The notes below the pieces were generated by a model. It had not been told where the DNA came from. It saw only the letters and a list, made by a program, of their open reading frames with translations, and did no database searches. The position numbers and the translations under genes were made by a program. DNA of 64,000 bases, taken from NCBI GenBank assembly GCA_963795415.1, contig CAWCHQ010000001.1:992001-1056000 (forward strand). Reading direction: 5' to 3'. The number at the start of each line of letters is the position of its first letter. Positions within the stretch are counted from its first letter, which is position 1. The DNA comes from CAVSUZ01 sp963795415. GTDB lineage: Bacteria; Pseudomonadota; Alphaproteobacteria; Acetobacterales; Acetobacteraceae. Shown piece after piece: positions 55,273 through 63,605 of the stretch.

Positions 55273-55783
55273 GACGGTACCTCTCTGGGTTGTAAGAGCC
55301 GCGCGCAGGCGGGAGGTCCGCCGGAATGGAAAAGGCCCCCATCACGGCGGCGCTCCCGCCCGGGGAACGGGCACTGTGATCCGACATCGCTGGGTTGGCC
55401 CGGCCCGGGTGGGCCGGCGTCCCCGCCAGAGAGCCCGGATCTATTGTAAGTGGAGGCAGGGGAGTGCCGCTGTGCGTTTTCAAGACCTGGTGACCGCTAA
55501 GGAGTGCGTCTTGGCAATTGGGGCACCAGAACCTCGCGAAACGGCTGGTGGCCGCGCCGGGACAGGAAGTAAGGATTACCGCAGAGTCGCAAAGTTTGTA
55601 GTAACCGCCTCTGCGGTTTGCTCGCCAAAACCAGCCAATCCACGAAGTATCAGTCGTAACCCGCCGGTACCGCCGCCCTCACCCGCCGCGCTGGCGCGCT
55701 CTTCCGCAACGCGGGAAGGTGAAGGACGGGGCAGCGGATTGCGCGCCTCGCAATGACAAGGGAGAGCGTGCTAGGTTGGGAAT
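55273..55783. other. GC-rich leader and intergenic region, no gene
   Basis: No supported coding region. The 170 bp upstream of the methyltransferase remnant is rich in self-complementary blocks (GGCCCGGCCCGGGTGGGCC and others) and could be a structured leader. I compared it mentally with SAM, SAH and cobalamin riboswitch cores and saw no convincing match. Confidence 0.35.
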
Positions 55784-56200
55784 ATGACGTTGCCGTTTGA
55801 GATCCCGGCCTGGCTGCCTTGGTGGGTGCCGCTGGTTCTACTGGTGCCTGTTCTGTTGTGGATTCTGGCCTTTTTGCTGATTCCGTTCAGCGTGATCGGG
55901 GTGAAGTCGCGGCTGGAGGCGCTCGAGGCGCTGCTGGACGAGATTCATGCGGAAGTGCGCACGCTTTCACTGCGCATGCCGGAAAACGTGCGGTCGGTTG
56001 ATTTCGACGAGATCTACACGCCGCCGGAATCAGCGTCCGAACCGCGGCGGGAGCGGGTGATCCGGCGGCCCCCTATTCCTCCGGCGACGCATCAGCTGGA
56101 AAACGGCCCGGCCGAGGAGACACCGCCGGAGCCGAGCGTCTCGCGACCGGGCGGGCGCCGTGAGGGTCGGACGGAGCCGCGGTTGGACTGGCCTCGCTGA
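55784..56200 (+). CDS. Conserved hypothetical membrane protein
   Basis: 138 residues: MTLPFEIPAWLPWWVPLVLL, a long hydrophobic span reaching about residue 38, then an amphipathic helix SRLEALEALLDEIHAEVRTL and a proline/arginine-rich disordered C-terminus. No named family is recognised. It lies 33 bp before the nitrilase gene and is probably in one operon with it and the NAD kinase. Confidence 0.65.
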   Translation: MTLPFEIPAWLPWWVPLVLLVPVLLWILAFLLIPFSVIGVKSRLEALEALLDEIHAEVRTLSLRMPENVRSVDFDEIYTPPESASEPRRERVIRRPPIPPATHQLENGPAEETPPEPSVSRPGGRREGRTEPRLDWPR

Positions 56201-56233
56201 TCGCGCTCATCAGAACCCAGTAAGGAGCAAAGG

Positions 56234-57076
56234 ATGCCTCGAGTAACCGTGGTGCAAATGAACCCGGGATCGTCGAAGCCTGACAATATCGAGCAGGCGA
56301 AGCGGCTGATCCACGGCGCGATGGCGGAGGACCGGCCGGATCTGGTGACATTGCCGGAGATGTGGAGCTGCCTGGGGGGAACGCGGGAGAACAAGTTCGC
56401 GCAGGCGGAGGAATTGCCGGCGGCGGGGTCGAATGCCTCGGGTGGGGAGGCATATGAATTTCTGCGCGAGACAGCGCGGGAGCATAGCGTTCACGTGCAT
56501 GGCGGGTCGATCGCGGAGCGTGACGGCGAGAAGCTTTTCAACACGACTGTGGTGTTCGGGCCGGACGGCGACGAGATCGCACGGTATCGGAAGATCCATC
56601 TGTTCGATATTGTTTCACCTGACGGGACTGGATACCGGGAGAGCGTGACGTATGGCTCGGGTGACCAGGTGGTGACGTGCGCGGCGGATGGGATGAGGCT
56701 GGGGCTGGCGGTTTGTTATGACGTGCGGTTTCCGGAGCTGTTTCTGGCGCTGCGCCGCGCAGGGGCGGAAGTGGTGTTTTTGCCGTCGGCGTTTACCTTG
56801 CAGACGGGAAAGGACCATTGGGAGGCTCTGATCCGGGCTCGGGCTATAGAGACGCAGTGCTGGTTTGCAGCGGCGGCGACCTGGGGCAAGCATCTGGAGG
56901 GGTCACGGAACGAGCCGCGTTACACTTATGGCCACTCCTTGGTGTGTGATCCATGGGGTCATGTGGTTGCCAAGGTGACGGACGGGGTGGGATGGGCGAC
57001 GGCGCGCGTCGATCCAACGGTGACGGCGCGGGTGCGGCGGGACATGCCGGTGATGGAACACAGGAAGCTGGCGTGA
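56234..57076 (+). CDS. Carbon-nitrogen hydrolase (Nit/omega-amidase type)
   Basis: 280 residues with the catalytic triad in family context: Glu42 in TLPEMWS, Lys120 in YRKIHLFD and Cys161 in GLAVCYDVRFPELF. The NIT1/NIT2-like region FLPSAFTLQTGKDHWEALIR is present. Such enzymes hydrolyse omega-amides or deaminated glutathione as metabolite repair. Its stop overlaps the NAD kinase start (GTGA), implying translational coupling. Intact. Confidence 0.9.
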   Translation: MPRVTVVQMNPGSSKPDNIEQAKRLIHGAMAEDRPDLVTLPEMWSCLGGTRENKFAQAEELPAAGSNASGGEAYEFLRETAREHSVHVHGGSIAERDGEKLFNTTVVFGPDGDEIARYRKIHLFDIVSPDGTGYRESVTYGSGDQVVTCAADGMRLGLAVCYDVRFPELFLALRRAGAEVVFLPSAFTLQTGKDHWEALIRARAIETQCWFAAAATWGKHLEGSRNEPRYTYGHSLVCDPWGHVVAKVTDGVGWATARVDPTVTARVRRDMPVMEHRKLA

Positions 57077-57891
57077 ACGTTCCGCTGGTTACGACAGCAC
57101 CTGGGGCGGTTGGCGGCCGCGTTTTCAGGCCTGGTCATGTCAGTTTCGCGGCAGCACCGACGGAGGTTGCGCTGGATGCGTGCCGGCGGCTTTCGACGCG
57201 GTATGGGGATTGCCCGGTTTCGGAGGCCGATGCGATCGTGCCGCTGGGCGGCGACGGGTTCATGCTGCAGACGCTTCACCGGGTGCTGGACCTGGAGAAG
57301 CCGGTGTATGGGATGAATTGCGGCTCGGTGGGGTTCCTGATGAACCCGTTCCGGGAGGACGGATTGCTGGAACGGCTGACAGCGGCGCAGGAGGCGGTGC
57401 TGCACCCGTTGCGCATGCACGCGATCACCGCGAGCGACGCGGTGGAGGAGGCTTTGGCGTTCAATGAGGTGAGCCTGCTGCGGCAGCTGGCGCAGGCAGC
57501 GAAGCTGCGGATCACGGTGGACGGGAGGGTGCGGTTGCCGGAGCTGATCTGCGATGGGGTGCTGGTTTCTACGCCCGCGGGGTCGACGGCGTATAATCTG
57601 TCGGCGCATGGGCCGATCGTGCCGCTGTCGGCGGAGTTGTTGCCGATGACCCCGATCAGCGCGTTCCGGCCGCGGCGTTGGCGGGGGGCGCTGCTGCCGA
57701 GCACGGCGGATGTAGTATTCGAGATACTGGAGGCGGAGAAGCGCCCGGTAGCGGCGGTGGCGGACTCGGCCGAGGTGCGGGATGTTATCTCGGTTTCGGT
57801 GTGCGAGGACCGCGGCGTCAGCGTAAGGGTGCTGTTCGACCCCGATCAGGGCTTGTCGGAGCGGATCATCGCGGAGCAGTTCACGGTTTGA
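57073..57891 (+). CDS. nadK: NAD kinase
   Basis: 272 residues from the GTG at 57073. Signature motifs: IVPLGGDGFMLQTLHRVLDL (GGDG), YGMNCGSVGFLMNPF (NxGxxGFL-like) and DGVLVSTPAGSTAYNLSAHG. It phosphorylates NAD to NADP. The start was chosen because it overlaps the nitrilase stop by 4 bp and upstream codons are poorly coding. Intact. It ends 16 bp before an IS1634-type insertion. Confidence 0.93.
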   Translation: MNVPLVTTAPGAVGGRVFRPGHVSFAAAPTEVALDACRRLSTRYGDCPVSEADAIVPLGGDGFMLQTLHRVLDLEKPVYGMNCGSVGFLMNPFREDGLLERLTAAQEAVLHPLRMHAITASDAVEEALAFNEVSLLRQLAQAAKLRITVDGRVRLPELICDGVLVSTPAGSTAYNLSAHGPIVPLSAELLPMTPISAFRPRRWRGALLPSTADVVFEILEAEKRPVAAVADSAEVRDVISVSVCEDRGVSVRVLFDPDQGLSERIIAEQFTV

Positions 57892-57907
57892 CCAGCGGCT
57901 TTTTAGT

Positions 57908-59854
57908 CTGAACTTTCCTGCCTTTCGGACGCAAGCGATTGATATCGCTTCCGCTTGGTGCTGCGCTGCTGGCTACGCGGCGACGGCAAGCGTGACACCG
58001 AGCAGATCGAGTGCCCGGCGCTGCACCTTGGTGGGAGAGGCAAATATCGCGCTGGTCCGCTGACCGCCGAGGCGAACGGTGTTGCGGGTCAGGGTGGCGA
58101 GGTCGGCCAGCAGCGTGCGGAAGCTATGCACCGGCAGAGGCTCGCCATCCGCCGGATCGGTGTGTTTGCAAGCCGCCTTGCGCCGCGCTGCCTGCGACGG
58201 TTTGGCCGCTGTCACCGGGGCGCTTCGTTGCGTCTCTCGCCCGGCCGGATCGTGATCCTCGAACAGCATCGGCGCCAGCGCCCGGCGCATGTGTCATTCC
58301 AGATAATAGGCCAGATAATAGGCCAGCATGCACAGCAGCACATGCGCCCTGACCCGTGGCGCGGTCCAATGGAAGACCGGACGCAGTTCGAGATCGGCGC
58401 TCTTCAGCGAGCGGAACGCCCGCTCGACCCGCGCGAGGCTTTTGTAGGCCCGCACGGTCGCCACGGCATCGGCCTGCGCGGCGGTCAGATTGGTGCGCAG
58501 GACATAAATTCCGTCCAGCGTGGCTTCCGCGGCAATCGCTTCGTCATTTCGGCTGACGCTCAGGCTGTCCTCGCCGATGGTGAGGCGAAAGTGCTTGCCG
58601 ACCCGGTGCTTTCCCAGCACCGCGCCGACCGCCTGGCCGATGGAAGCGGCGCCACGCAGGGGATCTTTCTCGCGCTGCACGCGGCTTTGGATTCGTTTCA
58701 GTTCTCTCTCGGTTGCTTCGAGCAAAGCCTGGCGCTTGCGCGCCCGCTCCTCGCCTAGCAACGGGTTCTTGCACACCACCAGGCGCTCGGCGGGATAATC
58801 CGGACCGGTGATCTCAGCCATATCACGTTCATCGAACAGCGAGAGCTGCAACGGCCCTCCGGCTGCCGCCAGTGCCTGGATCGCCGGCGCCCGCAAGGCG
58901 GTGATCCAGTTCAGGCCGGCCGGCCGCAGCGTCTGCTCGATCCGCGCGTCGGTGATCATGCCGCGGTCACCGACCATGACCACCCGCTGCAGCCCGAACC
59001 GCTGCTTTATCTTGGCGATTTGCGGCCCGAGCGTCGCCGGATCGGCGGTGTTGCCTTCAAACACTTCGGCCGCCACCGGGCAGCCGTCGCCGGCGCACAG
59101 CAGCCCGATCACCAGTTGCGGCCGGTCGCCGCGGTGATCGCGGCTGTAACCATATTGCGCCAGCTCGCAGTGGCGGCCTTCGAGATAGGCGGAAGTGACA
59201 TCGTACAACAGCAACGCCCCGTCGCGCAGATGCCGCCGTGCCAGGCTGTTCTCGATGAACGTCTGCTCGCTGCCCAGCCAATCAAGCGTGGCATACAGTT
59301 CGTTGGCCTTGATCTCGCCGAGCGCCAGCACCTCGCCCAGGGAATGGCAGGCCGTGCCGGCGGTGAGCATGCGGGCGGTGGCCAATTTCGCCGCGGGTTC
59401 AAGCAGCCGGGCGATGATCAGCGCCAGGGCAAGCTTGCGTTTCCGTTCCGGCCCGCGGCGAGGCAGCAGGGCATCGAGTTCAATCCGCCGTGCCGTGCCG
59501 AGCGCGGCGAGCACGTGGCCGTGCGACAGGGAGCGGAGGATTTCCATCGCCTCTGCCGCGGGCAGCAGCCGATCGCCCCGCAACACGGCGCGTATCTGTT
59601 CGATTTGCTCGGGGCTCAGTTCCGAGAGGTTGGCGATGGTCTGTTTCTTGGTTTTGCCGTCCTCGCGATAGCTCCGGCGCAGCAGGACGGTGGGCGTGCT
59701 GCCGCGGTTGGGGACGATATCGATGTGCATGGGCCGAGTCGATCAGCCCGAGTCGCGTCGGGTCAAGCGAAATCTGCACATTTACATGGGTGCAGCGCCG
59801 GCTGCTTTCGCAAAGGAAATCAGCCGAGTAGGCTAAAAACCGGGGAAAGTTCGG
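57908..59854 (-). mobile_element. IS1634-type (IS4 superfamily) insertion sequence
   Basis: The ends CTGAACTTTCC (from 57908) and GGAAAGTTCGG (to 59854) form an inverted repeat. The flanks TTTAGT and TTTAAT look like an imperfect target duplication. It contains one transposase gene with a premature stop. It sits between nadK and the surviving part of the PtuA-like gene, whose 5' end is missing. Confidence 0.7.
57973..59730 (-). pseudogene. IS1634-family transposase with an in-frame TGA
   Basis: The frame runs 478 codons from MHIDIVPNRGSTPTVLLRRS through LLLYDVTSAYLEGRHCELAQ, RVVMVGDRGMITDARIEQTL and RVERAFRSLKSADLELRPVF to HVLLCMLAYYLAYYLE, then TGA. The same frame continues HMRRALAPMLFEDHDPAG and on to 57973. 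The family has EWHMRRALAP here, so TGG (Trp) became TGA. A 12-bp duplication (AYYL twice) lies just before. Full length would be 585 codons. All catalytic residues precede the stop, so partial activity is conceivable. Confidence 0.82.
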
Positions 59855-60645
59855 TTTAATCCACCTAATAGCTTCAGCTATGCGTCCGGGAATTCGGAGC
59901 AACTGTCTCGGTTGGACAGGTATTTTCGTGCTTTGTGGCAGGAAATAAATACGAGCAGTCCGCAAGGCGCTCATTCCTTTGCCTGCGGTCGCTTACTATC
60001 GCGCTCGTCGCCGTATCAACGGGATGCCGGAACTCGGTGGAATCTTCAAAAGCGCGCCTGGGAGGGTCGAGGCTTACGTCAACGCGATGGACGCAGGCGC
60101 AAATTTCGCCTCCATGTGCCAGTGGCTTTATCTGCGCGAAAACGAAGAGCTACGAGCGCGCGCGAGCAAAAGAGCCGCGAAGGCAGCCGAACTTCCCAAT
60201 CTGCACGCTGTTCGGCAGGTGTTGAAGTCGTCGATCGCCGGCGTGGAGCGGGTCTACTTTGACGGCAATCCGCCGCGCTTGATGGTTGATCTCGGATCGC
60301 AGGACGGCGAGCTCCAAGCTATGGAGCTGGGCCAGCTCAGCGATGGCATCGTAATTTTCTGGCCTTGTTTCTCGATTTTGCGCGCCGGCTGGTGCAAGCC
60401 AATCCGACTTGGCCGAACCCACTCGAGGCCCCGGGTATCCTCCTCATTGACGAGATCGAATTGCATCTGCATCCCCGATGGCAGCAGACTGTTATTCTCA
60501 GCCTCCGGTCTGCCTTTCCCAATACACAGCTCATTATCACCACACACAGTCCCGCTGTGCTAACGACTGAGGTGGACCCCGAAATCTGGACAGGTGGCTA
60601 AGAGAGACTCTCGCCTCTGGAACGGCCGCGGGCCGGGGGTGACAG

Positions 60646-60939
60646 ATGGCGCATATTCGCGAGAAGCACAGCGTTGATTTCAAGGCGAAGGTGGCCTTGG
60701 CGGCGGTGCGCGAGGACGGCACCGTGGCGGAGCTATCAAGCCGATATGGGGTGCATGCGAGCCAGATCCATGCGTGGAAGAAGACGCTGGTCGAGGGGGT
60801 TGGTTCGCTGTTCGCCCGGGGGAAGGCAGGAACGTCGGAGGGCGCCGTGGCGGACGAGGCGCAACTGGCCAAGCTGTATGAGAAGATTGGCGAGCTGACG
60901 GTCGAGCGCGATTTTTTTCGCAAAAGGTCTGGGCCATGA
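60646..60939 (+). CDS. IS3-family OrfA (helix-turn-helix)
   Basis: 97 residues: MAHIREKHSVDFKAKVALAA, VAELSSRYGVHASQIHAWKK and a leucine-zipper-like end AQLAKLYEKIGELTVERDFF. It binds the element ends. It overlaps orfB by 4 bp (ATGA); in IS3 elements a frameshift normally fuses the two products. Confidence 0.9.
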   Translation: MAHIREKHSVDFKAKVALAAVREDGTVAELSSRYGVHASQIHAWKKTLVEGVGSLFARGKAGTSEGAVADEAQLAKLYEKIGELTVERDFFRKRSGP

Positions 60940-61894
60940 ACCAGATAACGCGGCTGTCGCTGGTCGACAGGTCCGACGCGGACCTGTCGATCGTGGCGCA
61001 GTGCCGGCTGCTGCAGGTTGCGCGCTCGACGCTGTATGACCGGGCTGCGCCGGTGAGTGCCGATGATCTGCGACTGATGCGGTGTCTGGACGAACAGTAT
61101 CTGGCGACACCGTTCTACGGATCGCGTCGCATGGTGGCGGTACTGCGCCGGTCCGGCGAAGTGGTGAACCGCAAGCGGGTGCGCCGATTGATGCGTCTGA
61201 TGGGGCTTGAGGCGATTTACCAGAAGCCGAACACCAGCCGGCGTCACCCGGAACACAAGGTGTATCCTTACCTTTTGCGAGATCTCCTGATCGATCGACC
61301 CAACCAGGTGTGGTGCGCGGACATCACGTACATCCCGCTGGCGAAGGGTTTTGTGTATCTGGTTGCTGTGATGGACTGGTTCAGTCGGGGTGTTCTGGCA
61401 TGGCGTTTATCGATCGGGCTGGACATGGCATTCTGTGTCGAGGCTTTGCAGGATGCGATGGATCGATACGGGCAGCCGGGCATATTCAACACCGATCAGG
61501 GTGTGCAGTTCACCAGCGGGGATTTCATTGACGAACTGGCGGCCCGCGGGGTGCGGATCAGCATGGACGGCAAAGGGCGATTTTTGGACAACATCTTCAT
61601 CGAGCGCCTGTGGCGCAGCCTGAATATGAGGAGGTGTTCATCAAGGCGTACGCCTCGGTTGGTGCGGCACGTGGCGGTATCGGCAGGTGGCTGGCCTTTT
61701 ACAACGATGTGCGTTTGCACCAAGCGCTCGGTTATCGAACGCCGCGCGAAATGTTCGAGGCCGCGCCGATCTGTGGATATGTGGACAACGCCAGCGCGTT
61801 GACCACATCCCCACAGGCACCACAACAGCAACAAAAGGGGTCAATCGACGATCAGAACGTGCTATGCAGCTTCGCTTCCCCCTCGCACGGGTAG
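60936..61894 (+). pseudogene. IS3-family OrfB transposase (DDE), one-base deletion
   Basis: MNQITRLSLVDRSDADLSIV begins the gene. The HTH_21 region has LATPFYGSRRMVAVLRRSGE. The DDE core has VWCADITYIPLAKGFVYLVA (first Asp), GIFNTDQGVQFTSGDFI (second Asp) and RGRFLDN-like GKGRFLDNIFIERLWRSL (Glu). Just after, one A is missing (GAATATG here, GAAATATG in copy 2), moving the tail YEEVFIKAYASVGAARGGIG out of frame. The comparison with copy 2 proves the indel is specific to this copy or its reads. Confidence 0.88.
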
Positions 61895-62274
61895 CGGGAT
61901 TCGTAACCGGCGGGAGTCTCTCTTAGCTCAACCCGTTTCCTGTCCAATGGATGGGGTCCACCTCGGACGGTGCGCCGGGAACACATTCATCTCCTTACCT
62001 CCGAGCATCAGTTCGAAGCCCTGCCCGACGATGTCGGCACATACGGTGCCGAAAACTCGCGCGTCTTCGCTGAAGTATTCGGAACTCACGCCCGCCCTCC
62101 GAGGGTCGAAACCATAGAGAAATTGCACCGCTATCTGGGTGGTCGAGAAGCGCAAACAGGATGGCGACGAGGCTCCGCTTTGCGAACAGAATTGGAGGAC
62201 GCGCTCGGGAGGAGCGACCCCGACCTACGTCGCGCCGATCTGCGAGTTCGGCAGATTGAGGCGCTGGGTAAGAG

Positions 62275-62891
62275 ATGAAGACGATCACCCGTTCTGCAGA
62301 GCCGGCCTGCCTCGCGGGGCAACCCCACGGCCAAGACTGGCGCACGTTCATGGCAACCCCGTCCCACGGCGATCCGCACCAGACCTGCGAGAAGAGCAGA
62401 AAGGGCTCTGCTGCTATTGCGAATTGGAGGTCGAAGACGGGGACGGGCACATAGAACATATGGAGCCGCGCAGTCGCAATCCGGCTCGGACCTACGACTA
62501 CTCGAACCTCGCGATTTCCTGCAACGGTGGACACACCGAGCACTGCGGCCACCACAAGGACAATCGATCGGGTCACTCCTGGGATGCTGGGCGCTTTCTG
62601 CCACCTCACGACCCCGTAACCGTGGAGTTGCTTGAGTATTTCCTGGATGGAAGCGTTCAAGCGACCGCTAAGGACCCGCGAAGAGCGTCGTACCTGATCG
62701 ATTATCTGGGCTTGGATTGCTCTCGGCTCACGGATCGTAGACGAGCGCATGCGCGGAATTTGATCGACACACTGGGCGATCACCCCGATCAGGATTTAAT
62801 CGACTGGCTACGCCAGGAATATTTGCAGTCAGACGCGAATGACCGACTGAAGCAATTTTACTCTCTTTCCAAGCAGATACTCGAACCATGA
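62275..62891 (+). CDS. ptuB: PtuB-like HNH nuclease (TIGR02646 type), apparent frameshift
   Basis: Starts MKTITRSAEPACLAGQPHGQ, DWRTFMATPSHGDPHQ; near 62370 the frame shifts to DLREEQKGLCCYCELEVEDG and DGHIEHMEPRSRNPARTYDY, then SNLAISCNGGHTEHCGHHKD. CCYCE and HIEHxxP are the Cys and HNH motifs of the TIGR02646 family, the nuclease partner of PtuA in Septu and in retron Ec78. Joined length is about 205 residues. It overlaps ptuA upstream and the DUF1156 gene downstream (ATGA at both junctions). Confidence 0.78.
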
Positions 62892-63605
62892 CGCGCACCA
62901 GACGAAAGCTCATCGAGGTCGCGCTGCCGCTGGATGCGATCAACACCGCCTCGGCGCGCGAGAAATCCATCCGTCATGGGCACCCGAGCACGTTGCACCT
63001 GTGGTGGGCAAGGTGACCGCTTGCTGCCGCGCGAGCAGTCATTTTTGCGCAGATGGTTGATGACGCTACCGAGTATGTGGACGTACTGCTACGCGATCCT
63101 CATACGCGACGCGCGGCCGAGCGCGAGCTGACGCGCCGCCGGAGCCTATATGACAAGCTGGTTGTCGATGCCGATCCCGGTCCCGCACCGAGAATTGAGG
63201 AGTGCGCGGCTGACCTCGAACGCCAGCGCCTGTTCCGCATCCTCGAAGACCTGGTGAAGTGGGAGAACACAACTAACGAAGCCGTGCTGCAGAAGGCGCG
63301 GGACGAGATCTGGCAGAGCTGGCGGCGCGCCTGCGCCGACAATGCCGACGACCCGCGCGCTGGCGAGCTATTCGACAGGCACAAGCTTCCTGCCTTTCAT
63401 GATCCTTTCGCCGGCGGCGGCGCGCTACCGCTGGAGGCGCAACGGCTTGGGCTGGAGTCCTATGCCAGCGACCTCAACCCCGTCGCGGTGCTCATCAACA
63501 AGGCGATGATCGAGATCCCGCCCAAGTTCGCAGGAAAGCCGCCGGTCAACCCGATGGCGAGGTCCGAATTGGCATGGGGCGGTCGATGGAACGCGACCGG
63601 CGCTC
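62888..63605 (+). pseudogene. DUF1156 DNA adenine methylase, N-terminal part, nonsense codon and IS truncation
   Basis: MTRTRRKLIEVALPLDAINT and ASAREKSIRHGHPSTLHLWW are the DUF1156 N-terminus. In the family WWARRPLAAARAV, codon 43 is TGA (63014-63016), one C-to-T change from CGA Arg; the frame then continues with VIFAQMVDDATEYVDVLLRD. The methylase motif FHDPFAGGGALPLEAQRLGL and SYASDLNPVAVLINKAMIEI are intact. After GRWNATGAL the gene is cut by an inverted IS3 copy at 63606; the rest lies outside. DUF1156 enzymes are zinc-ribbon adenine methylases often found in defence islands. Confidence 0.82.

Larger units (their letters stand above)
60568..61965 (+). mobile_element. IS3-family element, copy 1 (1398 bp)
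   Basis: The ends TGAGGTGGACCCC (60568) and GGGGTCCACCTCG (to 61965) are inverted repeats, followed inward by TGGACAGG and CCTGTCCA. The 3-bp duplication GAC flanks both sides (60565-60567 and 61966-61968), normal for IS3. It carries orfA and orfB. A second, inverted copy starts at 63606. Confidence 0.88.
59855..62278 (+). pseudogene. ptuA: PtuA-like AAA ATPase (Septu type), broken by IS3 and indels
   Basis: The N-terminus (Walker A) is missing. The remainder includes SYASGNSEQLSRLDRYFRAL, LPAVAYYRARRRINGMPE, VEAYVNAMDAGANFASMCQW and LYLRENEELR. Next are the ABC-type signature LGQLSDG, a one-base gap near 60346, NFLALFLDFARRLVQANPTW, Walker B GILLIDEIELHLHPRWQQT and IITTHSPAVLTT. The IS3 element (60568-61965) interrupts here, after which VRREHIHLLTSEHQFEALPD and ENSRVFAEVFGTHARPP resume, ending IEALGKR. 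Excising the element with one GAC duplication gives an unbroken VLTTVRRE. PtuA ATPases sense phage and license the PtuB nuclease. Its stop overlaps the HNH gene start (ATGA). Confidence 0.78.

Noticed and set aside
55280..55450. A SAM, SAH or cobalamin riboswitch upstream of the homocysteine methyltransferase remnant
   Set aside because: The region is GC-rich with hairpins, but none of the conserved core strings of these riboswitches could be matched.
60936..61894. Programmed frameshift as explanation for the break in orfB of IS3 copy 1
   Set aside because: Programmed frameshifting in IS3 elements occurs between orfA and orfB, and copy 2 has the extra A that keeps this region in frame.
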